A program made the translations under genes and the position numbers. This document shows, in pieces, positions 1-7,245 of a DNA stretch of 13,459 bases. A model generated the notes under the pieces. It had not been told where the DNA came from. It made no database searches and saw only the letters and a list, made by a program, of their open reading frames with translations. The stretch covers positions 1-13,459 of the forward strand of contig CACZPC010000164.1 in assembly GCA_902782985.1 (NCBI GenBank). Direction: 5' to 3'. Origin of the DNA: Oscillospiraceae bacterium. Its GTDB lineage: Bacteria > Bacillota > Clostridia > Saccharofermentanales > Saccharofermentanaceae. Each line of letters opens with the position of its first letter. The stretch's first letter is position 1.

Positions 1-31
1 GACCTCCCGTAAGTAATGCATTTCGAAAAGC

Positions 32-1057
32 TTATCTTTGAACTCTTCCCGATCCGTCGCCCTTCATCAGATTCTCGACTTCGGACACGGTCACTCTGTT
101 GAAGTCACCGCTTATGGAATGCTTAAGGCAGCTTGCAGCTACCGCGAACTCCAGTGCCATGCTATCCGAATCATAAGTATTAAGTCCGTAGATAAGACCG
201 CCGGCAAACGAATCACCGCCTCCTACTCTGTCTACGATATCGGTAATATCATACTTTCTGCTTACATAGAATTCCCTGCCGTTATTGATGCAGGCTCTCC
301 AGCCGTTATGGTCGGCACTTATGCTCTCACGAAGAGTAACAGCTATCTTGCTGACATTAGGATACGAAGCCAGGACCTTATCTGTAAGTTCCTTATATTT
401 GCTGTCATCGATAACACCTGATGTAACATCCACATCTACGGTAATGCCGAGAGACTTCTGGCAATCCTCTTCATTGGCGATCACTACATCGGTATATTCC
501 GTTATCTGTGTCATCACCGACTTGGCATCTGTACCGTACTTCCACAGGTTCTTTCTGTAGTTCAGATCGCAGGATACGGTGATCCCTCTTTTCTTAGCTT
601 CCTTAACGGATCGCAGGGCAACTTCCGATGCGATCTTGGATATAGCGGGAGTTATGCCGGTAATATGAAACCAGGTCGTACCGTCAAAGATCTTATCCCA
701 GTCGTAATTATCAACCTCTGTCTTGGAGATCACGGATCCTTCCCTGTCATAGATGACCTTACTGGGTCTCTGGTTAGCTCCCGACTCCAGGAAATAGATA
801 CCCATTCTGCCGGGTGCCTTGATTATATTGTTCGTTCCTACGCCGAAGCCTCTGAGCTGTCTTATACACTCATCAGCAATGGCATTATCGGGCAGAGCAG
901 TTACAAAGTCGGTATCCATTCCGTAGTTGGCAAGTGATACCGATACATTCGCCTCGCCGCCTCCGAATGTTGCCTCGAACCCGGGGCTCTGGAAAAACCT
1001 TTCACTTCCATATGATTTAAGTCTCAGCATTATCTCGCCAAGTGTAGTTACCTTCAT
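32..1057 (-). CDS. kdgK: 2-keto-3-deoxygluconate kinase (PfkB/ribokinase family)
   Basis: Phosphorylates 2-keto-3-deoxygluconate (KDG) with ATP to KDPG, the fourth step of cytoplasmic glucuronate breakdown. The 341-residue protein has the usual length for PfkB sugar kinases. Visible marks are the N-terminal glycine-rich substrate motif GGGEAN (residues 32-37), a D-L-N-Y-R-x-x-L-W block (about 164-172) typical of KDG kinases, and the C-terminal anion-hole motif GGGDSF (279-284), where D282 is the expected catalytic base. The ATG overlaps the eda stop codon as ATGA (4 bases), and an AAGGAG site lies 8 bases upstream inside the end of eda, so translation is probably coupled. It shares the eda promoter. 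Sugar specificity within PfkB is inferred from the motifs and from the neighbouring aldolase and hexuronate genes. A terminator, if any, lies beyond the window or in its first 31 bases, where none is evident. Confidence 0.93.
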   Translation of the reverse strand: MKVTTLGEIMLRLKSYGSERFFQSPGFEATFGGGEANVSVSLANYGMDTDFVTALPDNAIADECIRQLRGFGVGTNNIIKAPGRMGIYFLESGANQRPSKVIYDREGSVISKTEVDNYDWDKIFDGTTWFHITGITPAISKIASEVALRSVKEAKKRGITVSCDLNYRKNLWKYGTDAKSVMTQITEYTDVVIANEEDCQKSLGITVDVDVTSGVIDDSKYKELTDKVLASYPNVSKIAVTLRESISADHNGWRACINNGREFYVSRKYDITDIVDRVGGGDSFAGGLIYGLNTYDSDSMALEFAVAASCLKHSISGDFNRVTVSEVENLMKGDGSGRVQR

Positions 1058-1698
1058 GCCGCATTCTCCTTAAGAGTCTTGATTATATCCGTCGCTTCCT
1101 TCGCCTTAAGCTCGATCCCGTCATAGTCATGAGCTGCGATCATCTTGGACGGACAGACCCAGCTGCCGCCGACTGCGATGATTGACGGTTCGGAAATATA
1201 TTCTGCCATATTAGAAGCATTGATTCCACCCGTAGGAAGGAACTTGATATCACGGAACACGCCTGAAAGCTCTTTGATCGTCTTGATCCCGCCATATACA
1301 TCAGCAGGAAAGAACTTAACTATCTTTATCCCCTTATTGATCGCCGAGATTATCTCGGTGGGAGTAACACATCCCGGGATGACCGGCACATTGCTCTTGA
1401 TACAGTGATCGACTACTTCAGGGAAGAAACCGGGAGATACGATAAAGGAAGCACCTGCAGCTACGGCCGCCTGCGCCTGCTCTTCGGAGATCACCGTACC
1501 TGCGCCGACTGTCATCTCAGGAACATTCTCCTTGACGAGCCTTATGGCTTCAAGAGCACAGGATGTCCTTAAAGTGATCTCCATAAACGATATCCCGCCC
1601 CTGATCAATGCCTGAGCTGTCGGAACTGCGCATTCCGCACTGTCTATAACTACCACGGGGACCGTCCCCGCCTGATTTACCTTATCGAAGAAATCCAT
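1054..1698 (-). CDS. eda: KDPG/KHG aldolase
   Basis: Cleaves 2-keto-3-deoxy-6-phosphogluconate to pyruvate and glyceraldehyde-3-phosphate, the last step of the pathway. The 214-residue form has the normal class I KDPG aldolase length. E40 in MEITLRT, R44, the Schiff-base lysine K128 in VKFFPA and the phosphate-binding PTGGI (155-159) are all present. The reading frame stays open to an ATG at 1764, but I chose the ATG at 1696-1698. It has a GGAGAAGG ribosome site about 11 bases upstream, the conserved fold begins there, and the predicted promoter -10 (1736-1741) lies downstream of the 1764 ATG, which would therefore not be transcribed. It is the first gene of the eda-kdgK operon and divergent from uxaC. 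A CTAG-type operator overlaps its -10 box, suggesting repression in the absence of hexuronate. Confidence 0.93.
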   Translation of the reverse strand: MDFFDKVNQAGTVPVVVIDSAECAVPTAQALIRGGISFMEITLRTSCALEAIRLVKENVPEMTVGAGTVISEEQAQAAVAAGASFIVSPGFFPEVVDHCIKSNVPVIPGCVTPTEIISAINKGIKIVKFFPADVYGGIKTIKELSGVFRDIKFLPTGGINASNMAEYISEPSIIAVGGSWVCPSKMIAAHDYDGIELKAKEATDIIKTLKENAA

Positions 1699-1730
1699 TT
1701 TAAGTACCTTCTCCATGTGATTATTGATAT

Positions 1731-1764
1731 CTAGTATTCTAGCACATTTCTTGTTGTATTCCAA
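1731..1764 (-). promoter_or_regulatory. Promoter of eda-kdgK overlapped by CTAG-N4-CTAG operator
   Basis: Read on the minus strand, TTGGAA (-35, 1759-1764) and TAGAAT (-10, 1736-1741) are separated by exactly 17 bases, and a TG one base before the -10 makes it an extended -10. CTAG-TATT-CTAG (plus strand, 1731-1742) covers the -10 completely. A regulator bound there would exclude RNA polymerase. The boxes are seen directly; the regulator is inferred. Confidence 0.72.
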
Positions 1765-1816
1765 TGTATTTTGTAGTAACTTATTTATATAAAAAGGCGA
1801 ATATAGAGGTTTATTT

Positions 1817-3217
1817 ATGACTGATTTTATAAAAGACGATTTCCTGCTCCACAGCGACAGGGCGCGTGATCTTTATGACAATATCGCCCGGGATCTTCCC
1901 ATTATCGACTATCACTGTCACCTTGATCCAAAGCAGATCGCACAAGACGTCAGATTTACGAATATCGCTGACATCTGGCTGTCGGGCGACCACTATAAGT
2001 GGAGGCTCATGAGAGCTGCCGGGATCGAAGAGCGTTATATCACGGGCGACGCTTCCCCTAAGGAGAAGTTCACGGCCTGGGCCAAAACGATCGGTATGGC
2101 ATGGGGCAATCCCCTCTACCACTGGACCGCGCTGGAACTGGCACGGTATTTCGATATATTCGAGCCGCTTAATGAGTCTAATGCCGAAGAGATCTGGGAT
2201 AAGACATCTCGCATCCTTACTGAGAATAATATGACTGCTACATGGTTTCTTGAAAGATCCGATGTAGAGCTTCTCTGCACCACAGATGATCCCGTTGATG
2301 ATCTGAAGTGGCATAAGAAGATAGCGGACAGCGGCATTACGAAGACGCGTGTACTTCCTACTTTCAGACCCGATCGCGCAGTTGAGATAGGCAAGGATGA
2401 TTTCCCTTCTTATATCGAAAGGCTTTCCGCCGTCAGCGGCATGGATATCAGGACCATTGACGATGTCAAGGCGGCTATATCTTCACGAATGGATCATTTC
2501 GCCGAACACGGCTGTAAGCTTTCAGATCACGGTCTTGAACGTATTCCCTACCGCAGGAGCAGCTCCGATGTATTGACGGATATATTCGCCAAAAGGATGA
2601 ACGGATCAGCTCTTACCGATGAAGAGATCGAAGCTTATAAAACTGAGCTCATCTTATTCTGTGCAAAAGAATATAACAGGCGCGGCTGGACGATGCAGAT
2701 GCATTTCGGATGCCGCAGAAATAACAACGCATCACTCTTTGCCTCTCTCGGCGCTGACGTCGGAGGAGATACCATCGCGGGATCAAATGATTTCATAACT
2801 TCTTTGGCGCAGCTTATGAGCGAATTGAGCGAAATGCATGCGCTCCCGAAGATGATCCTATACAGCCTCGATCCGACTTATAATGCCCAGATCGACACAC
2901 TTATCGGTTGCTTCCAGGAAGGCCCGGATGTCATGAAGATCCAGCACGGTTCGGCCTGGTGGTTCAATGATAATCTTCAGGGCATAAAAGATCAGATGAA
3001 GCATCTGGCACTTCAAAGCTACTTCCCCGGTTTTATCGGAATGCTCACTGACTCAAGAAGCTTCCTGTCCTATCCGAGGCATGAATATTTCAGGAGGATC
3101 TTATGCGACATGATAGCAGAATCCGTCGAGCGTGGCGAATTCCCGGACGATAAGAAAACGATCACTAAGATCATACGAAATATCTGTCACGATAATGCCG
3201 CTTCTTATTTCAATTGA
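1817..3217 (+). CDS. uxaC: Glucuronate (uronate) isomerase
   Basis: Interconverts D-glucuronate and D-fructuronate (and D-galacturonate and D-tagaturonate), the entry step of the pathway. At 466 residues it matches the family length. Amidohydrolase-type features include the metal-binding H-x-H at 33-35 in DYHCHLDP, the MQMHFG-x-RRNNN block (294-304, H296) and the near-C-terminal GMLTDSRSFLSYPRHEYF stretch (408-425), which is characteristic of UxaC. Start: ATG at 1817 with AGAGGT six bases upstream. It is transcribed alone, divergent from eda, and closed by a strong terminator. No convincing sigma-A promoter is visible; TTGTTG (1751-1756) with TAGTAA 17 bases on is a weak candidate overlapping the eda promoter region. 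The same enzyme serves both uronates, so it does not itself tell which sugar is used. Confidence 0.95.
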   Translation: MTDFIKDDFLLHSDRARDLYDNIARDLPIIDYHCHLDPKQIAQDVRFTNIADIWLSGDHYKWRLMRAAGIEERYITGDASPKEKFTAWAKTIGMAWGNPLYHWTALELARYFDIFEPLNESNAEEIWDKTSRILTENNMTATWFLERSDVELLCTTDDPVDDLKWHKKIADSGITKTRVLPTFRPDRAVEIGKDDFPSYIERLSAVSGMDIRTIDDVKAAISSRMDHFAEHGCKLSDHGLERIPYRRSSSDVLTDIFAKRMNGSALTDEEIEAYKTELILFCAKEYNRRGWTMQMHFGCRRNNNASLFASLGADVGGDTIAGSNDFITSLAQLMSELSEMHALPKMILYSLDPTYNAQIDTLIGCFQEGPDVMKIQHGSAWWFNDNLQGIKDQMKHLALQSYFPGFIGMLTDSRSFLSYPRHEYFRRILCDMIAESVERGEFPDDKKTITKIIRNICHDNAASYFN

Positions 3218-3246
3218 CACCTTCTTTTTTGCAAACTCTATAGAGC

Positions 3247-3281
3247 AAAAACTCCCGCTGATAAATATCACGGGAGTTTTT
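3247..3281. terminator. Bidirectional rho-independent terminator
   Basis: An 11-bp perfect stem (3247-3257 with 3271-3281) encloses a further 4-bp TGAT/ATCA pairing around an AAAT loop. The stem has a GC-rich core (CTCCCG/CGGGAG) and a T run on its 3' side on either strand. It sits between the convergent uxaC and lipoprotein genes and should stop transcription from both sides. Confidence 0.9.
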
Positions 3282-3308
3282 GTATGAGGATATTTGATAC
3301 GTAATGAA

Positions 3309-3338
3309 GACGGAGGCCCTCCGAAGAGAGCCCCCGCC
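3309..3338 (-). other. Strand-specific UUCG-tetraloop hairpin behind the lipoprotein gene
   Basis: In the minus-strand transcript, 13 consecutive pairs (3338-3326 with 3321-3309, three of them G-U) close a UUCG loop with the extra-stable C(UUCG)G arrangement. It begins 28 bases after the lipoprotein stop codon. The three wobbles become A-C mismatches in plus-strand RNA, so the structure belongs to the transporter mRNA. There is no T run, so it is more likely a 3'-end-protecting hairpin than a terminator; termination probably occurs at 3247-3281. Confidence 0.7.
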
Positions 3339-3366
3339 AGCAACGACATTCCTGATCTCAGGGTTA

Positions 3367-5106
3367 TTATCCGTTATAGATCTCGTTGTACATGTCAGTA
3401 AGACCTGCACAGTTAAGAGATTCACAGGAAGCTACATATTCTTCCCACTGTGTATCGATGTCTGCCTGACCTGTGATAAACATGAGAGTCCATGTATTAA
3501 CGTTGTCGATAAGAGGAGTAGCGATAAGGTTCATATCCTCACTCTGCTCAGCTGTAGGAACGATCGGAGGTGCAAGAGGAGGTGTCTCTCTGTACTCGAT
3601 GTTTCTGTTAACGTAATCAGCAACGTCGGGAATGTAGTTATCTGTCATCTCGGCAACAGTTCCGCCGTAGTAATAGTTACCGCAAGCATAACCCCACTGA
3701 AGTCTGATATCTACATCGTCATCGCTCTGAGAAGCATATCCGAGACCGCCGCAGCAGAAGCCGGGAAGGAGTGACTTGGATCCGTCGTCATTGTACTGGA
3801 ATGTCTCACCCTCAACACCCCACTTTGTAAGGATGTAAGCCTCATCAGAGTAGAAGAGCCAGTCAACGAATCTGAGCATTTCGATGAAGCCGTCCTCACC
3901 GAGCTCATCAAGAGCATTCTGAGAGATCATAACGCCATTCTCAAGTCTCTCTGCACCTGCAGTAGAGTAGTTTGTAGAACCCTTAGGAGGAGTTACGATA
4001 TATGTCTCATAGTTGCCGGCACCGAGCTGCTCGTCAAGGTTTGCATAATAGTTAGCTACCTGGCTCTGATTAACGGAGATGATAACTGTCTCACCGTTAT
4101 AGAATCTGTTAGTAGCTGTTGTATCGTCCTGAGTAAATGTCTCGGGATCGAGGATGCCCTCTTCTACGAAGCGGTTAGCTACAGTAAGCATATCCTTGTA
4201 GTTATCGCTGATGGGAGAGAAATAGAAGCTGTCGCTTGTGGGATCATATCTCATACCGTTTCCGATACCCCAACCTGCGTTAACATCATATGTCTGACCC
4301 ATAACCTTGAGGAGGTTACCGCCGTTACCCTGTCCGGATTCATTACCGCACCAGAGGTCGGACCAGATGTAGTCGCTCTCAGAGCACATGCCCTGCTCAA
4401 CCATGTAAGCCTTTACCTGAACGAGTGCATCACAAAGGTCATCCCAGTTCCAGTTCTCCTCAAGAGAAGGAACGTCAACACCTGCTGCCTCGAAGATATC
4501 GCTTCTGATCATGAAGGAATAGTTAAGAAGAGGCTGCTCGAGCATACCGGGAAGTCTGTAGTAGTTACCGTCTGCTCTTGTGATGGTACGAAGATCATCT
4601 GCCATGTTGTATGTATTATAGAAATCAGTAAAGTAAGGCATATACTGAACATACTGTGAAATAGGCACGATAGCACCGCCGTCTACGAATGAAGAATCAT
4701 CATAGATCTTGGGGATGATGTATGCAGATGAACCGGAATTGATCTCAAGAGTAACGTTCTGCATGTAGTCATTCGAGTCATAGGAAATGAGTTCGAGATG
4801 AACATTCGTAAGCTCTTCGATCTTGGCGAAGATACCTTCTGATTCCCAAGTATCTACCATGGGATACCAGCTTGCATCACTGAAGTACATCGTGTACGTT
4901 ACAGGCTCGTCAGCATGGAAAGTTGTTCCAAGACCATACTGGTAACCAAGGTTCTCCTCACCGTCCGTGTTCTGAGTCTCGATCACATCACCTAAAGTAG
5001 TGATCGATGTGCTCTCTGCGGGGGTTTTCCCGGAACAGGCTGTTCCGAGGGCCATGGACAGAACTAACGATGTGCTGACAAAACGCTTCAAGTTTGTTCT
5101 TTTCAT
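3367..5106 (-). CDS. Extracellular solute-binding lipoprotein of a CUT1 oligosaccharide ABC transporter (LplA/YtcQ-like)
   Basis: Captures a carbohydrate outside the membrane and hands it to the two permeases encoded just upstream. The 579-residue form is long for a binding protein but usual for the LplA/LipO/YtcQ group that pairs with LplB and YtcP. The N-terminus has a basic start (MKRTNLKR), a hydrophobic stretch and a lipobox ending at C24 (ALGTACSG), followed by a Ser/Thr/Gly-rich linker and an aromatic-rich mature domain (many Tyr, Trp, Asn, Asp), as in sugar-binding proteins. I chose the ATG at 5104-5106 because GGAGG lies six bases upstream and the signal peptide begins there; an open extension to 5160 adds 18 polar residues in front of the signal. 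It is third in the operon, 81 bases after ytcP, with hairpins in that gap and another behind the stop. The ligand is unknown; an acidic (glucuronate-containing) oligosaccharide is inferred from context. Confidence 0.88.
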   Translation of the reverse strand: MKRTNLKRFVSTSLVLSMALGTACSGKTPAESTSITTLGDVIETQNTDGEENLGYQYGLGTTFHADEPVTYTMYFSDASWYPMVDTWESEGIFAKIEELTNVHLELISYDSNDYMQNVTLEINSGSSAYIIPKIYDDSSFVDGGAIVPISQYVQYMPYFTDFYNTYNMADDLRTITRADGNYYRLPGMLEQPLLNYSFMIRSDIFEAAGVDVPSLEENWNWDDLCDALVQVKAYMVEQGMCSESDYIWSDLWCGNESGQGNGGNLLKVMGQTYDVNAGWGIGNGMRYDPTSDSFYFSPISDNYKDMLTVANRFVEEGILDPETFTQDDTTATNRFYNGETVIISVNQSQVANYYANLDEQLGAGNYETYIVTPPKGSTNYSTAGAERLENGVMISQNALDELGEDGFIEMLRFVDWLFYSDEAYILTKWGVEGETFQYNDDGSKSLLPGFCCGGLGYASQSDDDVDIRLQWGYACGNYYYGGTVAEMTDNYIPDVADYVNRNIEYRETPPLAPPIVPTAEQSEDMNLIATPLIDNVNTWTLMFITGQADIDTQWEEYVASCESLNCAGLTDMYNEIYNG

Positions 5107-5141
5107 TGTTTGCCTCCGTTTTTGCATGTTTGTATTTGATG

Positions 5142-5196
5142 TCGGCTTAGCCGATTGCATCCGGTGTTACAAATAGCGAAGGAGCGGTCACTCCTT
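5142..5196 (-). other. Two intercistronic hairpins between ytcP and the lipoprotein gene
   Basis: AAGGAG/CTCCTT (5179-5184 with 5191-5196, 6-base loop) spans the ytcP stop codon, and TCGGC/GCCGA (5142-5146 with 5150-5154, 3-base loop) lies further on. Neither is followed by a T run, so they are unlikely to terminate. They could mark RNA processing or partial attenuation that sets the binding protein apart from the permeases. Confidence 0.45.
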
Positions 5197-6084
5197 AACG
5201 CCTCCGAGCATCATACCCTGAACGTAATACTTCTGAACGAAAGGATAGACCATGACGATGGGAAGTACGGTAAGAACCATTGCACAGGACTTGATGTTAA
5301 GTGATACCGATACGGCATCGGGATCGTTGGCACCCTGGCCTCTGATGATAGTCTGAAGATAATAAGCTACGGGCCACTTAGACTTATCCTGAAGGTACAG
5401 AAAAGCATTGAACCAGTTGTTCCAGTACATAACCGAATAGAAGAGAGTCATCGTAGCAATGATGGGCTTTGAAAGGGGAAGTGCGATCCTCCAGAATACT
5501 CCGAATTTCGAAAGGCCGTCGATCTCGCCTGCTTCCTCGAGATCCTTGGGGATGCTCTGGAAGAAGGACTTCATGAGGAGTACGTAATAAGTACTGATCA
5601 TCATTGGAAGGATAAAGCCGCCCATCGTATTCTTGATACCGATCCTGTCTACAAGGATGTAGTTAGCGATGAGTCCGCCGCCGAAATACATCGTGAAGAC
5701 GATGAAAGGAGTAAGTACCTTGTTGAACTTGAGCTCATTCTTACTCATGGGATATGCGAGCATAGCGGAGAAAAGGAGTGAAGCTACAGTTCCGACTACC
5801 GTATAAACGATAGTATTCTTGTAGTACATAAGGAACTCACCCTTGGAAAGGATATATTTATATGTGTCGATATTAAATCCTTCAGGGATAATGCTCGTAT
5901 GTCCGGCGATGATCGCTTTATCGGATGTAAATGACTGTGATATGAGATAAAGGAAAGGATAAAGAGTTACTACCGATACGAAGATCATGATCAGGGCATT
6001 TACTACCGTGAAGATCTTATATGAATTGGATTCTCTGATCCTGTTCTTTCTGTTATGGGCCTTAAGTTCTGTTGTATTGATCAT
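5188..6084 (-). CDS. ytcP: Carbohydrate ABC transporter permease, YtcP/LplC type (MalG-like)
   Basis: One of the two membrane subunits of the CUT1 importer. The 298-residue protein has about six hydrophobic segments (roughly residues 25-50, 87-112, 122-145, 153-175, 206-230 and 264-283). The cytoplasmic EAA loop that docks the ATPase reads EEAGEIDG-x-x-x-FGVFWRIALPL (183-204). The C-terminus, with YPFVQKYYVQGMMLGGVKE, is the typical ending of YtcP/LplC permeases. The ATG at 6082-6084 has GAGGT upstream and lies 15 bases after the lplB stop, so the two are cotranscribed. No ATPase gene accompanies it here. Family assignment is firm; the substrate is inferred. Confidence 0.92.
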   Translation of the reverse strand: MINTTELKAHNRKNRIRESNSYKIFTVVNALIMIFVSVVTLYPFLYLISQSFTSDKAIIAGHTSIIPEGFNIDTYKYILSKGEFLMYYKNTIVYTVVGTVASLLFSAMLAYPMSKNELKFNKVLTPFIVFTMYFGGGLIANYILVDRIGIKNTMGGFILPMMISTYYVLLMKSFFQSIPKDLEEAGEIDGLSKFGVFWRIALPLSKPIIATMTLFYSVMYWNNWFNAFLYLQDKSKWPVAYYLQTIIRGQGANDPDAVSVSLNIKSCAMVLTVLPIVMVYPFVQKYYVQGMMLGGVKE

Positions 6085-6099
6085 GTTGCGTTACCTCTA

Positions 6100-7065
6100 T
6101 TACCAAAGACTGCTGTCGGATACTTTCTTGGAGACCTGATTAGCGATCGTAAGAAGAACCAGGTTGATCAAACCTTCAAAGAGACCGACTGCCGTAGCGT
6201 AACTGAAGTTACCGCCGGTATTGGATCCGATACCCATTCTGTACACATATGTCGAAATGATATCCGCCGTTGAATATGTCATCGGGTTATAAAGGAGGAA
6301 TACCTTCTCGAAAGCTCCGCCCGATCCGACAAGTCCGCCGATATCGAGGATCAGAAGCGTTGTGATCGTAGGAAGGATACAAGGGATCGTAACGTGCCAT
6401 ACTCTCTGAAAACGGTTAGCTCCGTCAACTGCCGCAGCCTCGTAAAGAGAAGGATTGATACCTGATATAGCAGCAAGATAAAGTATGGTTCCCCATCCTA
6501 ATGACTGCCATAATCCGGATACGATGAAGATCGTTCTGAACCACTCGGCCATAGCGATGAAATTTAACTTGTCGTGACCCATGGATGCGAGTGCCGAGTT
6601 GATGGGACCTGCTGTGGAAAGGAGTTCCTTTACCATACCTGCAACAATAACCATCGATATGAAGTGAGGAAGGTAGGAAACTGTCTGTACGAACTTCTTC
6701 CAGTGAATATTCCTGATCTCGTTGATAAGAAGTGCAAAGATAAGTGTAAGGGGGAATCTGAAAAGAAGATATTCGATATTGATGATAAGAGTATTGGCGA
6801 AAGCCTTCCAGAAAGTATGATCTCTCATGAACTGCTTGAAGTAACGGAATCCGCTCCACTCTTCACCGAAGATGTTACCGCCGGCACGATACTTTCTGAA
6901 AGCTATTATGTTACCGAACATCGGAATGTATCTGAAGATAACATAATAGATCACAGGAATGATAACCATTACGTAGAGCTGCCAGTAACGGGAAAAGTTT
7001 TTCTTTGCCCTCTCACTGCGGGTAAGCTCACGAGGTTGCCAATTAAGAGATTGATTGTTCTGCAT
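6100..7065 (-). CDS. lplB: Carbohydrate ABC transporter permease, LplB/YteP type (MalF-like)
   Basis: First gene of the transporter operon and partner permease of YtcP. The 321-residue protein opens with a polar cytoplasmic stretch (1-27), then has a first membrane segment at about 30-48 ending in the family's FRYIPMFGNIIAFRKY block, with further segments at about 92-115, 130-148, 175-200, 225-247 and 290-310. The EAA loop EAAAVDGANRFQRVWHVTIP sits at 209-228. Start: ATG at 7063-7065 with AGAGGG about 9 bases upstream. Homologous lplA-lplB-ytcP sets in Paenibacillus import aldouronates (methylglucuronic acid-bearing xylo-oligosaccharides), and yteP-ytcP-ytcQ of Bacillus acts on pectin-derived acidic sugars. 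That suggests, but does not prove, an acidic oligosaccharide as cargo. Confidence 0.92.
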   Translation of the reverse strand: MQNNQSLNWQPRELTRSERAKKNFSRYWQLYVMVIIPVIYYVIFRYIPMFGNIIAFRKYRAGGNIFGEEWSGFRYFKQFMRDHTFWKAFANTLIINIEYLLFRFPLTLIFALLINEIRNIHWKKFVQTVSYLPHFISMVIVAGMVKELLSTAGPINSALASMGHDKLNFIAMAEWFRTIFIVSGLWQSLGWGTILYLAAISGINPSLYEAAAVDGANRFQRVWHVTIPCILPTITTLLILDIGGLVGSGGAFEKVFLLYNPMTYSTADIISTYVYRMGIGSNTGGNFSYATAVGLFEGLINLVLLTIANQVSKKVSDSSLW

Positions 7066-7096
7066 ATAAATACCCTCTGATTAACAGCACGCTTAA

Positions 7097-7116
7097 CTTG
7101 CATACTAGACTACTTG
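7097..7116 (-). promoter_or_regulatory. Candidate operator, CTWG tetramers at 8-bp steps (transporter operon)
   Basis: On the minus strand the site reads CAAG-TAGT-CTAG-TATG-CAAG. It lies just downstream of the expected transcription start (about 7117) and shares the CTAGTAT core and the 8-bp spacing with the uxuA and eda sites. A bound protein would block initiation or early elongation. Confidence 0.6.
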
Positions 7117-7123
7117 TGTAATC

Positions 7124-7152
7124 AGACTAACATCACGTTTGTGATATGTCAA
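7124..7152 (-). promoter_or_regulatory. Promoter of the lplB-ytcP-lipoprotein operon
   Basis: On the minus strand a perfect TTGACA (-35, 7147-7152) is followed after 17 bases by TAGTCT (-10, 7124-7129) with an extended TG one base before it. The weak -10 is balanced by the perfect -35 and the TG. An inverted repeat ATCAC-GTTT-GTGAT (7132-7145) fills the spacer. Confidence 0.65.
7132..7145. promoter_or_regulatory. Inverted repeat in the transporter promoter spacer
   Basis: A perfect 5+4+5 inverted repeat, ATCAC-GTTT-GTGAT, lies exactly between the -35 and -10 boxes. It differs from the CTAG-type site 16 bp downstream, so it may be an operator for a second regulator. Short repeats of this size can also occur by chance. 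Confidence 0.4.
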
Positions 7153-7176
7153 TAGTAATATCTTTAGATTCAGGGG

Positions 7177-7212
7177 CAAAAAATAACACATTGCACAATT
7201 GCAATGTGTTAT
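7177..7212 (-). terminator. Rho-independent terminator of the esterase gene
   Basis: A perfect 12-bp stem (7183-7194 with 7201-7212, 6-base loop) is followed on the minus strand by a T run (7177-7182). It lies 34 bases after the esterase stop and before the transporter promoter, which separates the two minus-strand units. Confidence 0.88.
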
Positions 7213-7245
7213 CCTAAGTTAGCGTTATTTGAGAAATAATAAGAA

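Noticed and set aside
3304..3774. Open frame of 156 codons opposite the lipoprotein C-terminus
   Set aside because: Shadow of a well supported gene; no family features, and its start lies inside the 3' hairpin region.
5080..5100. Possible CcpA cre-like sequence near the start of the lipoprotein gene
   Set aside because: The AAAACGCTT core looks similar, but several consensus positions are wrong, and it is coding sequence for the basic N-terminus of the signal peptide.
5107..5160. N-terminal extension of the solute-binding lipoprotein
   Set aside because: It would place 18 polar residues before the signal peptide; the GGAGG site and signal start both support the ATG at 5106.
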